From Burkholderia sp. NRF60-BP8 (lineage in GTDB: Bacteria > Pseudomonadota > Gammaproteobacteria > Burkholderiales > Burkholderiaceae), in contig NZ_CP013374.1 in the NCBI RefSeq assembly GCF_001522585.2, forward strand, positions 620,001-684,000: a stretch of DNA of 64,000 nt. The letters run 5' to 3'. The stretch's first letter is position 1; each line of letters begins with the position of its first letter. The notes beneath the pieces were generated by a model. It did not search any database, was not told the DNA's origin, and saw nothing but the letters and a program-made list of their open reading frames with translations. Positions 52,238-60,688 of this stretch are shown piece by piece. The translations under genes were made by a program, and so were the position numbers.

Positions 52238-52280
52238 CCCATAACTTGCTACCTTCATCGATTCCCATAGGAGGGTACCT
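52238..52280 (+). repeat. Iteron doublet A (26-bp spacing)
   Basis: CCCATAACTTGCTACCT (52238-52254) and CCCATAGGAGGGTACCT (52264-52280), separated by nine bases. Confidence 0.85.
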
Positions 52281-52285
52281 GTCAC

Positions 52286-52299
52286 TACCGTCGACGGTA
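52286..52299. repeat. 14-bp palindrome between iteron doublets
   Basis: TACCGTCGACGGTA, perfect. Part of it (GACGGTA) recurs at 52314-52320. Confidence 0.7.
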
Positions 52300-52329
52300 T
52301 TGCTTTCTATCCCGACGGTAGAAATCGCT

Positions 52330-52372
52330 CCCATAAACGGCAACCATTCATTTTTCCCATAAAAGGTAACCT
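52330..52372 (+). repeat. Iteron doublet B (26-bp spacing)
   Basis: CCCATAAACGGCAACCA (52330-52346) and CCCATAAAAGGTAACCT (52356-52372), separated by nine bases. Confidence 0.85.
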
Positions 52373-52451
52373 GTCTGCGGTCCTGGTCCTGTCTATGGGA
52401 ATGCTTCACGGGGCCATCGAGCAAAAGGCAGCGAACGGATTGAGAACGTAT

Positions 52452-52494
52452 CCCATGAATGGGTACCTTCGAGATCTCCCATAACGAGCTACCT
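52452..52494 (+). repeat. Iteron doublet C (26-bp spacing)
   Basis: CCCATGAATGGGTACCT (52452-52468) and CCCATAACGAGCTACCT (52478-52494), separated by nine bases. Confidence 0.85.
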
Positions 52495-52541
52495 GACGAA
52501 AATCGCTGTGGAAACATCGGACTGCCGATCGAGAAATGCAT

Positions 52542-52622
52542 CCCAGAAAAGGCTACCTTCGTGTGTTCCCATAGATGGCTACCCAGCTCGATCTACGGTC
52601 GATTTCCCATAACCGGATACGT
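52542..52622 (+). repeat. Iteron doublet D (26-bp spacing) plus a third copy
   Basis: CCCAGAAAAGGCTACCT (52542-52558), CCCATAGATGGCTACCC (52568-52584) and CCCATAACCGGATACGT (52606-52622). The first two keep the nine-base gap. Confidence 0.82.
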
Positions 52623-52648
52623 TCGCCCCATATCCACAACCCTGATTC

Positions 52649-52731
52649 CCCACAACCTGGTACCCCAAACCCCAAATCCACAGACCTGAAACCCCACACC
52701 CTGCCACCTGTGCTCCCATAAATGGGTACCG
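52649..52731 (+). repeat. Distal iterons
   Basis: CCCACAACCTGGTACCC (52649-52665) and CCCACACCCTGCCACCT (52693-52709) are divergent copies; CCCATAAATGGGTACCG (52715-52731) is near perfect. Confidence 0.7.
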
Positions 52732-52771
52732 AACACCGCTCAAACCCTTACCAGACAAGGATGTGAGCCGT

Positions 52772-52826
52772 CTAAAAGTAGTTAAAGAAGTAAACGTGGT
52801 TTACCAAAGATGTAAACACACGTGTG
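52772..52826. other. AT-rich segment with GTAAAC repeats, candidate unwinding element
   Basis: The lowest-GC stretch of the origin. It holds GTAAAC-GTG-GTTTAC (52790-52804), another GTAAAC at 52812-52817 and the palindrome CACACGTGTG (52817-52826). An AT-rich stretch bordering an iteron array is where Rep-type origins usually melt. Confidence 0.45.
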
Positions 52827-52845
52827 CTTGCACAGAAAGACGAAC

Positions 52846-52862
52846 CCCATAAACCGCTACCA
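52846..52862 (+). repeat. Isolated iteron
   Basis: CCCATAAACCGCTACCA, same orientation as the main array, on the far side of the AT-rich segment. Confidence 0.75.
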
Positions 52863-53002
52863 ATGGGAGCCGTCTGTGGGACACCAGCCGCCCAGCCCGG
52901 CCGCCTCAGGCTGACTTGCCTCTATTTGAAGCCCTGTTCCTGGAGAACGCCTTGCCTGACAAGGCATCCCCGAGAGGTGAGTGCCTACTCACAAGCTCCC
53001 AA

Positions 53003-53060
53003 ACGTAGAAACTTATGGGAGGAAATCCCCCGATTCGGCATAGAGGTTCCCGTCTATGGG
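53003..53060 (-). repeat. Inverted iteron pair at the distal end
   Basis: Reverse complements are CCCATAAGTTTCTACGT (53003-53019) and CCCATAGACGGGAACCT (53044-53060), 41 bases apart. They close the iteron region in opposite orientation. Confidence 0.7.
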
Positions 53061-54317
53061 ACCCGAAATCCTGCTCCTGGCCGGCTCGGTACCCTGTGAT
53101 TGACCCGCGGAACGGATCCCGTCACTTTCCTTCACGGCAGTTCGAAATCATCCTGGACTGCCTGCGAGAAGTCTTTTGTACTCGCGCAGCCTCGTCTGTA
53201 GACAAGTTTTTGTCGATCGCCTGTGACGTCGCTCGCCAGATTTAGCCTGTGAACTGTGCCCAGAGGCATCCGGGCCGAACTGTTCGTCATCCCCGCGTCC
53301 CGTCCGTTTTCTACCTTTGGAAGCCCCCGGGAAGTCATGCCGAACCCGTCACGGGCAACGAGAGGACCTGGACCCCGCAGGAAAACGGGCTCGGACCGAG
53401 ATGCCACCGCATCGAGGTCCGGGGCCGGACGATCGTGGCGAGCCAACGTGAAGATGCCGGCGGTACCGAAGCTCACCGCAATCGACTTCCACGATGCTCC
53501 CGAACATGCTCACCTTTAAAAAACCGGACTCCCGGAAAAGCTCACCGATCGGGCTGAGCACAGGTATCAGCAAGCGGTGTAGATTGCCGCTCCGTTCATA
53601 TAAGGAATCGTCGATCCGAGCGACAAGAAACGATCGGTATCCCTGTGTGACGCCTGATGCGTCGACAAGCACGGTCGCATGGGCGAACAGACTTTCGCAG
53701 CCATGTGCGCATCCGTCAGACGAGCGCTGCTCGTTCATGTCGGTTTCGGCTCGTTCGCGTAATCGATCATGCGACGTCTTCACCGCTTGCACAGCCCCCG
53801 CCATTTTTCGTCGGACCTTGCCAGTCGACAACAAGCCGCGCCTCCACGGCTAGCCTTCTGCATTGCAAGGCGGCAAGGATTGCCGGACGAATCACCGCGC
53901 GCCGCAATGACGCAACGTAACCGTGATCGCCGACCACGCGAATCGTGGTCGTTTATGGGAGGAACCGTCGTTCGAGCCGCGTCGAACGATGACGCGACGC
54001 ACGGATCGACTACTGTGCGGCGATCGTGCCAGCACGACGATAGTCACGTCGCACATCGCCGTATCGATATCACCACCAGTGAAACAACCGCCGACGCCGT
54101 GCGTCGTCGCGTATCCAACGATCCCCGTCATCGAACGCACGAACCACGGCGTCTCCCATACGTGTATCCCCAGTTCCGTCAGCACGTTGGCGCCACATTT
54201 TTTGCGACACGGTTATGATGCTCTGGTCCTGATCGCGACATGACGACCGGTCAGGGCAGGGGCGGTATCTCGATGGTTTTTCAAACCGTGATGGTCATCA
54301 AAAAAGAGAGTTCAGCG
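53061..54317. other. 1.26-kb region beyond the origin without recognised genes
   Basis: Composition is mixed and codon bias absent. Short frames on both strands (for example 53349-53834 minus) show no domain I recognise. Degenerate iteron-like pieces (TTATGGGAGGAA at 53953-53964, also present at 53013-53024) occur. It may be a mobile-element scar or a regulatory spacer. Confidence 0.5.
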
Positions 54318-54632
54318 ATGCGAATCCAGATCAGAAAACTCACGCTGGCTGCGACTGCGGCCGCTTTCCTGTTCGGCTCGGCCGTTCCGGCGTTTGCGCA
54401 GACCGACGCCGCCAGCGCACCGGCTGCGCAGGACGCCAAGGCCGCGAAGAGCGAAGCGCGCAAGGCGGCCAGGGCCAAACGCAAGGCCGAGCACAAGGCT
54501 GCGCGTGCGAAGAACACCGCCGAACTGAAGAAACTCGAAGACGCCGGTTACAAGCCGGCGGCCAATGATCCGAACTATCCGCAGAATCTGCAAAACGCGG
54601 AAAAGAAGGCCGGCGCCGCAGCAAGCCAGTAA
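54318..54632 (+). CDS. Small exported Lys/Ala-rich protein (DUF4148-like)
   Basis: A 104-residue protein. A Sec signal peptide (residues 1-26, ending AFA before QTDAASAP) precedes a strongly basic Ala/Lys/Arg helix-forming stretch (AKSEARKAARAKRKAEHKAARAKNTAELKKLEDAGY) and a conserved-looking tail (KPAANDPNYPQNLQNAEKKAG). Proteins of this type are common in Burkholderia and are secreted or periplasmic with unknown function. The start at 54318 is chosen for the signal peptide. The stop codon lies inside an 8-bp tandem repeat. Confidence 0.83.
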   Translation: MRIQIRKLTLAATAAAFLFGSAVPAFAQTDAASAPAAQDAKAAKSEARKAARAKRKAEHKAARAKNTAELKKLEDAGYKPAANDPNYPQNLQNAEKKAGAAASQ

Positions 54633-54657
54633 GTCAGTAAGTCAGTAAGTCAGTAAG
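54627..54657. repeat. CAGTAAGT tandem repeat (about four units) at a stop codon
   Basis: Units at 54627, 54635, 54643 and 54651 (the last partial). The first contains the TAA stop of the exported protein gene. Length change is possible by slippage but the first stop would be kept. Confidence 0.85.
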
Positions 54658-54666
54658 CGTCGGCAG

Positions 54667-54700
54667 GCGGCAAGCCACGGTTCGATCCGCGGCTTGCCGC
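54667..54700. terminator. Hairpin after the small exported protein gene
   Basis: Arms GCGGCAAGCC and GGCTTGCCGC (10 perfect pairs) with a further CGG/CCG pairing and a 6-base loop. No T run follows. Probable terminator, or a stabilising 3' structure. Confidence 0.55.
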
Positions 54701-54810
54701 GTGCGTCGCGATCATGCGTGCACGCATGACAATGCATGTTCCACACGCTTACGCGATTCGATTCGGAATCCTGCATATTATGAAGAGGCACGAAACGCAT
54801 GCAGCGGCGG

Positions 54811-55716
54811 TCAGCGCCGCCCACCCGACGCAGTTCCGTTTCCCCTTGCCTTCAACCAGTCCTTGAACGCGCGTACGGCGTCGTCGTCCGCCCGCGCCGA
54901 CGCCACATACGTGAAGTAGCGCCACGGCGGCAGCGCCGGTTCGCTGAACGGCTGAACGAGGCGGCCTTCGGCGATGTCGTCGGCCACGAGCGCGATCGGC
55001 CCCATTGCGACGCCGAGACCGTCGAGCGCGCCTTGCAACGTCAGGTAGAAATGCTCGAGCGTGAGCGAGTGCCGCGGAACGAGATTCGGGTGCCCGGCCG
55101 CGGCGAGCCATTCCGGCCACATGCCCGGATAGGTTGCCGCGTGCAGCAGCGTGAAGCCCGCGAGATCGGCGGGCGTATCCAGCGCCCGGCCCTCCAGCAA
55201 CTTCGGCGCACACACCGGCAGACGGACTTCGGACAGGAATTCTTCCGCGACGTATCCATCGATGGCCTGCGGGCCGCCGCGAACGATCAGGTCGACCTTG
55301 TCGCGCAGCTTTTCGATCGGCTCGTTCGACGTCGACAGCCGCACCTCGATGGCCGGATGCGCAACCTGGAACGACGACAGCTTGGGGACGAGCCAGCGCA
55401 GCGAGAACGTCGCGGGCGCGCTCACACGCAGTACGCGCTGCTGTGCGCGGCCGAAGTGCTGCGCGGTGGCGAGTGCGATCCGGTCGAACGAAGCGCCGAC
55501 CTCGGCGAGGTACGCGCGGCCGGCCGCGGTCAGTTCGACGCGCCGGTTGTGGCGTTCGAACAGCGGCCGGCCGAGCCATGCTTCCAGTTGCTGCACATGC
55601 CGGCTGATCGCGCCGTGCGTGACGCACAGCTCGTCGGCGGCCAGCGTGAAGCTGCCGAGCCGCGCGGCGGCTTCGAACGCACGCAGCGAATTCAACGGAG
55701 GGAGTCGTCGGGCCAT
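54811..55716 (-). CDS. LysR-type regulator (GcvA-like)
   Basis: A 301-residue GcvA-type LysR: HTH at residues 6-63 (LRAFEAAARLGSFTLAADELCVTHGAISRHVQQLEAWLG) and a substrate-binding domain. It is divergent from purA, with 141 bases between starts, so it may control purA, an unusual LysR target. The C terminus is intact (AFKDWLKARGNGTASGGRR). Confidence 0.9.
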   Translation of the reverse strand: MARRLPPLNSLRAFEAAARLGSFTLAADELCVTHGAISRHVQQLEAWLGRPLFERHNRRVELTAAGRAYLAEVGASFDRIALATAQHFGRAQQRVLRVSAPATFSLRWLVPKLSSFQVAHPAIEVRLSTSNEPIEKLRDKVDLIVRGGPQAIDGYVAEEFLSEVRLPVCAPKLLEGRALDTPADLAGFTLLHAATYPGMWPEWLAAAGHPNLVPRHSLTLEHFYLTLQGALDGLGVAMGPIALVADDIAEGRLVQPFSEPALPPWRYFTYVASARADDDAVRAFKDWLKARGNGTASGGRR

Positions 55717-55857
55717 TGCATCGGCTCGCGTGAAATTTACTCACACGATGGTTCAGGTTTAATCGTTTGATCGGGCGATCCGGCTACGCCAATATGGCAC
55801 ACAAACGGCCGATCTGGGCTGAACGAGTGTCTGAATTTCTCACATGGAGTACGGAAC

Positions 55858-57156
55858 ATGCCGAACGTGGTGGTCGTGGGCGCCCAATGGGGTGACGAAG
55901 GCAAGGGGCGCATCGTGGATTGGCTGGCGGCGCAGGCCGATCTCGTCGCACGCTACAACGGCGGCCACAACGCGGGTCACACGCTGGTCGTCGGCGGTCG
56001 CACGTACAAGCTCGCGCTGCTGCCGAGCGGCATCGTGCGCGGCAAGCGCGGCGTGATCGGCAACGGCGTGGCGCTCGACCCGGAAGCGCTGCTCGCGGAA
56101 ATCGGACGGATGGCCGCGCTCGGGTTGTCGGTGACGCCGGACAACCTGTCGATCGCGGAGAACGCGACGCTGGTGCTGCCGATTCACCGTGCGATCGATC
56201 AGGCGCAGGAGCGTTTGCGCCGCGAACCCATCGGCACCACGCTGCGCGGGATCGGGCCGGCCTACGAGGACAAGGTCGGGCGTCGCGGGCTGCGCGTCGG
56301 CGATCTTGCGGAACCGGGCGAGCTCGCAGCCAAACTCGACGTGCTCGTCGACCATCACAACGCGTGGTTCCGAGGCCTGGGGCTCGACGAGTACGATCGC
56401 GATGCGATGCGGGCGACGCTGGTTGCGCTTGCACCGAAGATCCTGCCGTTCGTGCGTCCCGTCTGGGCCGACCTCAACGACGCGACCGATCGAGGCGAGC
56501 GCATTCTGTTCGAGGGTTCGCAGGCCGTGATGCTGGACATCGACTGGGGCACGTATCCGTTCGTGACGTCGTCGGGCACCGTCGCATCGGCCGCGGCGGC
56601 CGGCACCGGGCTCGGTGCGGCGAAGCTCGGTCACGTGCTGGGTGTCACGAAGGCGTATGCGACGCGGGTCGGCGGCGGCCCGTTCCTCACCGAGCTGACC
56701 GATGCGACCGGCGAAACGCTGCGTGCGCGCGGACAGGAATTCGGCGTCAATACCGGCCGGCCGCGACGCTGCGGATGGCTCGATGCCGCGCAACTGCGTC
56801 AGGCCGTCAGGGTCTCGGGCATCGATTCGCTGGCGCTCACCAAGCTCGACGTGCTCGACGGCTTCGAGTCGATCGAGCTGTGCGTCGGTTACGAATTCGA
56901 CGGCGTGCGTGTCGACCACCTGCCTGCGAGCCTCGATGCGCAGTCGCGCGCGAAGCCGCTCTACGAACGGTTCGAAGGCTGGCAAGGTTCCGTGAAGGGC
57001 GTGCGCGAGCGTGCGGCGCTGCCCCGAGCCGCGCAGGACTTCGTCGCGCGCATCGAAGCGGTGGCGGGTGCGCCGGTTTCGATGATCACGACCGGCGCGG
57101 AACGCGACGATACGATCGTGTTGCGCAATCCGTTCGATGCGGCGGGCGCCGCGTAA
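55858..57156 (+). CDS. purA: Adenylosuccinate synthetase, probable second copy
   Basis: A 432-residue GTP-dependent enzyme joining IMP and aspartate, first step of AMP synthesis. All key residues are visible with E. coli numbering: Asp13 and Lys16 in GDEGKGR, His41 in NGGHNAGHT, the IMP loop [21 protein letters not shown], and TKLDVLDG in the GTP site. Small deviations from the usual sequence (GKGR for [17 protein letters not shown] for xTTGRRRRxGWLD) suggest a paralogue. Housekeeping purA normally lies on the main chromosome beside hisZ/hflC-type genes, which are absent here. ATG at 55858. Confidence 0.93.
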   Translation: MPNVVVVGAQWGDEGKGRIVDWLAAQADLVARYNGGHNAGHTLVVGGRTYKLALLPSGIVRGKRGVIGNGVALDPEALLAEIGRMAALGLSVTPDNLSIAENATLVLPIHRAIDQAQERLRREPIGTTLRGIGPAYEDKVGRRGLRVGDLAEPGELAAKLDVLVDHHNAWFRGLGLDEYDRDAMRATLVALAPKILPFVRPVWADLNDATDRGERILFEGSQAVMLDIDWGTYPFVTSSGTVASAAAAGTGLGAAKLGHVLGVTKAYATRVGGGPFLTELTDATGETLRARGQEFGVNTGRPRRCGWLDAAQLRQAVRVSGIDSLALTKLDVLDGFESIELCVGYEFDGVRVDHLPASLDAQSRAKPLYERFEGWQGSVKGVRERAALPRAAQDFVARIEAVAGAPVSMITTGAERDDTIVLRNPFDAAGAA

Positions 57157-57447
57157 CGCGCGAGACGCGAAGGGTGTCAATCGAGAGGGGGATCATGGTC
57201 GGCGGGTAGTTTTTGCCGACCGCTGCCGTTGGCCTGTCCGCACCTTCGATACGCACGTACGTTCGGCCCGGATGCCGCGCGGCGAGCGGCCCGGCAGCCC
57301 GATTCCGCATCCGGATCGTGCCGCATACGGCGAACTGGACACGCCTGCAACGCTGCTGTACTGTTCCGCACGATTCGCGCCAGACCGGCGTGTGCCGGCG
57401 CCGCCGGCACCCCGGCGGCGCGACGTGACAATCCCGGGGACAGGTCG

Positions 57448-58398
57448 ATGGACACGTTACAGATGATGCGCATTTTCGTCCGGGTCGCGGAGGAGGGCAG
57501 CTTCACGAGCGCGGCCCAGCGCCTGGACATCACGACGGCCTATGCATCGCGCTCGGTCGCGCAGCTCGAAACGCATCTGCGCACGCGCCTGCTCAACCGC
57601 AGCACGCGCCGCATCGCGCTGACTGACGCCGGGCAGCGCTATCTCGACCGCTGCCAGCGTATCCTCGGCTATATCGACGAAGCGGAAGCCGAGGCGGCCG
57701 ATGCGCAGGCGAAGCCGTCCGGACGGTTGCACGTTCACGCGACGACGAGCTTCGGCCAGTCTTACGTGGTCCCCGCGGTCGTGCGCTACCGCGAGCGCTA
57801 TCCGTCGGTCGCGGTCGAGCTGACGCTGTCGCAGCACGTGCCCGACATCATCGACGAAGGCTACGACGTGTCGCTGCAGTTGAGCACGACGGAGCTGCCC
57901 GATTCCGGGCTGGTGTCGCAGCGGCTCGGCGACGTGGGCAGCGTGTTGTGCGCATCGCCTGCCTATCTGAAGAGGCGCGGCACGCCGCGCACGGTGAGCG
58001 ATCTCGCCGGTCATGCGTGCCTGCAGATCGTCACGCCGCTTTTTCCGCGCGACCGCTGGCATCTCGACGGCCCGAACGGCCGCGAAACGTTCGAACTGCC
58101 GGTGCCCGATTTCCAGGTGAATATCGCCGATGCGCTCGGCGCCGCGCTGCGCGCCGGGCTCGGTATCGGCTCGCTGCCGATCCCGGCTGCGCTGCCCGCG
58201 CTCGCGAGCGGCGCACTGGTGCGCGTGCTGCCCGACTACCGGCTGCAGAAGCTGACGGTCTATACGTTGTATGCGTCGCGTCAGTATCTCGATGCGAAGA
58301 TCCGCACGTTCGTCGATTTCCTGCGGGAATGCGTGCCCGAGCTGCTCGCCGCCGACGAGGCCGCTTTGAACGCTTGCTGCCCGTCCCGTCACTCCTGA
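57448..58398 (+). CDS. LysR-type regulator (CrgA-like)
   Basis: A 316-residue LysR protein: HTH at residues 5-62 (FVRVAEEGSFTSAAQRLDITTAYASRSVAQLETHLRTRLLNRSTRRIALT) and an effector domain beginning near 92 (GRLHVHATTSFGQSYVVPAVVRYRERYP). The wording is of the CrgA/AaeR subgroup. The start at 57448 is the standard LysR beginning MDTLQMMRIF. The target is not evident: it is the next gene after purA on the same strand, 291 bases away. Confidence 0.9.
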   Translation: MDTLQMMRIFVRVAEEGSFTSAAQRLDITTAYASRSVAQLETHLRTRLLNRSTRRIALTDAGQRYLDRCQRILGYIDEAEAEAADAQAKPSGRLHVHATTSFGQSYVVPAVVRYRERYPSVAVELTLSQHVPDIIDEGYDVSLQLSTTELPDSGLVSQRLGDVGSVLCASPAYLKRRGTPRTVSDLAGHACLQIVTPLFPRDRWHLDGPNGRETFELPVPDFQVNIADALGAALRAGLGIGSLPIPAALPALASGALVRVLPDYRLQKLTVYTLYASRQYLDAKIRTFVDFLRECVPELLAADEAALNACCPSRHS

Positions 58399-58675
58399 TA
58401 GACGCAAGGTCGGTGTCGTGAGTACCGCGCACCGTCTTGCGGCTCGACGTAATTGATTCGGAATCCTGCGTTAAAAGCGGGCAACGAATGCACGTGCACA
58501 CGGACGGTTCCTGACAACGCTGCTCGTGCTGCCGTCAAGTCCTTATGAAAACGCTTGCTTTCGATATCGAACATCGTTGGTTCGGCGTGCGGCGGCCGCC
58601 TTTTAGAATCGGTTCGACCTGATTCATCGCATGCGTGCGCTCCGCTCGCGCCCACTTCATCGAACCCGAAACGAC

Positions 58676-59647
58676 ATGGCAGATCGATACTCCAGTACCC
58701 GCCGCCGGCTGCTTCATGCCGGCCTGGCGATCGCGGCAGGCTTCGCCGCCCATCCGGGCCTTGCGCTGGCTGGCACGGCCGCTACGCGTACTTTGCGCAT
58801 CGGTTATCAGAAAGGGCCGCTCAGCCTGCTGAAGGCGCGCGGCACGCTGCAGGGCAAGCTCGCGACACTCGGCGTGAACGTCACGTGGACCGAATTCCCG
58901 TCGGGCCCGCCGCAACTCGAGGCGCTGAACGCGGGATCGATCGATTTCGGCGATGTCGGCGAAGCGCCGCCGATCTTCGCGCTCGCGGCCGGCGCGCCGC
59001 TCGTCTACTACGCGCAGACGCCGGCCGGTCCGGCAGCCGAAGCCGTGGTCGTCGCGAAGGATTCGCCGGTCAAGACCTTTGCCGACCTGCGCGGCAAGCG
59101 CATCGCGCTGGTGAAGGGATCGAATACGCACTTCCTGCTGGTCCGGCTGCTGCAGGCCGCGAAGCTCGGCTATACCGACGTCACGCCGGTCTGGTTGTCG
59201 CCGTCCGATGCGCGGGCCGCTTTCGAGAATCGCTCGGTCGATGCGTGGATCATCTGGGATCCGTTTCTCGCAGTGGTCCAGCAGGCGTTCGGCGCGCGCA
59301 TCGTCGCGGACGGTACCGGGCTCGTCGAGAACCGCGGCTACTACTTTGCGTCACGCACGTATGCGCAGCGCAATGCGGACGTGCTCGATGCGGTCGTGTC
59401 GGAACTGGCGACGATCCAGCGCTGGCTCGATGCGAACCGCGCGCAGGGCGCGGCCGAATTCTCGAAACTGTGGGGAATTCCGGAGCCGGCCGTGGCGCTC
59501 GCGTTTCGCCGCGCACGCTTCGGTGTCGAGCCCGTCACCCGCGACACGCTCGCGTACCAGCAGCGCATCGCGGACGTGTTCCATCAGGCCGGCATCCTGC
59601 CGAAGCGCGTCGACGTCAGCCTGGCTGCACCGCCCTCGCTCGCATGA
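58676..59647 (+). CDS. ssuA: Aliphatic sulfonate ABC transporter binding protein (SsuA-like)
   Basis: A 323-residue periplasmic binding protein. The N terminus has a twin-arginine-like signal (STRRRLLHAGLAIAAGFAA), then RTLRIGYQKGPLSLLKARGTL, FPSGPPQLEALNAGSIDFGDVGEAPPIFALAAG and GKRIALVKGSNTHFLL, all hallmarks of SsuA/NMT1-type sulfonate and taurine binding proteins. No ssuBCD genes adjoin it, so it depends on transporters elsewhere or serves an unlinked system. Together with sfnG/msuE it points to organosulfur use on this replicon. Start at 58676. Confidence 0.88.
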   Translation: MADRYSSTRRRLLHAGLAIAAGFAAHPGLALAGTAATRTLRIGYQKGPLSLLKARGTLQGKLATLGVNVTWTEFPSGPPQLEALNAGSIDFGDVGEAPPIFALAAGAPLVYYAQTPAGPAAEAVVVAKDSPVKTFADLRGKRIALVKGSNTHFLLVRLLQAAKLGYTDVTPVWLSPSDARAAFENRSVDAWIIWDPFLAVVQQAFGARIVADGTGLVENRGYYFASRTYAQRNADVLDAVVSELATIQRWLDANRAQGAAEFSKLWGIPEPAVALAFRRARFGVEPVTRDTLAYQQRIADVFHQAGILPKRVDVSLAAPPSLA

Positions 59648-59668
59648 GCCGGGAGCCGGCCCGACGAG

Positions 59669-59694
59669 CGGGTTCGCGATGAGCCGCGAACCCG
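59669..59694. terminator. Bidirectional hairpin between ssuA and an AraC gene
   Basis: Arms CGGGTTCGCG and CGCGAACCCG with a 6-base loop, between two convergent genes. No T run. Confidence 0.6.
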
Positions 59695-59707
59695 TCGCGA
59701 TATCCGT

Positions 59708-60688
59708 TCATGGCGCGACGCGCGACAGCGGTACGGCTTCGCCGCGCAGTCTCGTAACGTCGCGGCCCGGCGCGTCGCCGAACAGCCGCGCGTATTCGCG
59801 GCTGAACTGCGACGCGCTCACATAGCCGACGCTTCGGCACGCCTGCCGCGCGTCCATCGCCGCCAGGCACATCAGGCGGCGCGCCTCCTGCAACCGCAGC
59901 ACCTTCTGGCATTGCAACGGACTCATCGACGTGACCGCACGGAAGTGATGGTGGAAAGTCGACGGGCTCATCTCCACCCGTCGCGCGAGCGCGTCGACCG
60001 CTATCGGATCGAGGTAGTGGTCGCGAATCCATGCGACGGCGCGCGAGATCCGTTGAGTCGTCGAACCGGCGTCGCCGATCTGCGCGACGCGCGCGCCCGA
60101 CGGGCCGCGCAGCAGCCGGATGAGGATTTCGTCGACGATCAGCGGTGCGAGCAGGTCGAGGTCGTCGGGCTGTGCGATCAGTTGCATCAGCCGCGCGACG
60201 GCGTCGACGATTTCGGGCGTTGCGTCGAGCGTGTCGAGCGCGCGGTAGTCGACGGCTTTCGGCAGCCCGCGCGGAAAGACCACCGGCGTGAGCGCCGCGA
60301 TGCGGCGCGGATCGAGCGCGAGTTGCGCGTAAAGGAACGGCTCGGTCGGGTTTGCGCGGGTCACGCGTCCGGTCACGGGCAGATCGGCGGTGGCGACCAG
60401 CATCCGCGATTCGTCGATCGGGTACGTCTCGTCGCCGACGCGCATCGACTTCGCGCCTTGCCCGACGATGCTCAGGCACGCGTGGTGCACGCCGTGGTTC
60501 CACTGCGGCGACGGCGCGCCAGCGCGCGCGACGCGCATGCCGCGCAACGGGAGGTCGAACATGCCGTCGTGCGGCGCGTACGCGGCGATCAGCGCCGCGA
60601 GCCGGGCCGCGGGCGACCGGGCGCGCGGCCGAGCCTCGTGATCGGTCGGGTGGCGCGGTTGCGGCGGCGTTTCGGCGTCGATTTCCAT
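59708..60688 (-). CDS. AraC-family regulator (AraC_N type)
   Basis: A 326-residue regulator with an AraC_N domain (about 45-195: HACLSIVGQGAKSMRVGDETYPIDESRMLVATADLPVTGRV) and a C-terminal double HTH (LARRVEMSPSTFHHHFRAVTSMSPLQCQKVLRLQEARRLM, VGYVSASQFSREYARLFG). Closely similar in type to the AraC at 46190. Targets unknown. Convergent with ssuA. Confidence 0.9.
   Translation of the reverse strand: MEIDAETPPQPRHPTDHEARPRARSPAARLAALIAAYAPHDGMFDLPLRGMRVARAGAPSPQWNHGVHHACLSIVGQGAKSMRVGDETYPIDESRMLVATADLPVTGRVTRANPTEPFLYAQLALDPRRIAALTPVVFPRGLPKAVDYRALDTLDATPEIVDAVARLMQLIAQPDDLDLLAPLIVDEILIRLLRGPSGARVAQIGDAGSTTQRISRAVAWIRDHYLDPIAVDALARRVEMSPSTFHHHFRAVTSMSPLQCQKVLRLQEARRLMCLAAMDARQACRSVGYVSASQFSREYARLFGDAPGRDVTRLRGEAVPLSRVAP

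Larger units (their letters stand above)
52061..53060. other. Origin of replication (iteron type)
   Basis: A 1-kb region with sixteen well-matched iterons resembling CCCATAANNGGNTACCT plus degenerate ones, an AT-rich segment at 52772-52820, short palindromes and near-consensus DnaA boxes (ATATCCACA at 52630-52638; TGTGGAAAC at 52507-52515). It lies directly beside repA and has no genes. The layout fits RepA-dependent iteron origins. Confidence 0.85.

Noticed and set aside
52383..52399. Further inverted iteron (TGGTCCTGTCTATGGG)
   Set aside because: Only the CCCATA half is conserved; too degenerate to count.
52061..53060. CRISPR array suspected from regular repeats
   Set aside because: Repeats are 17 bases and degenerate, spacing is 22-44 bases, both orientations occur and no cas genes are present; they are iterons beside an initiator gene.
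53349..53834. 161-codon minus-strand frame, possible gene or mobile-element scar
   Set aside because: No motif I could identify, no good ribosome site and no codon bias.
53943..53959. Inverted iteron near GTTTATGGGA
   Set aside because: Matches only in CCCATAAAC; the TACC half is lost. Reported only as debris.
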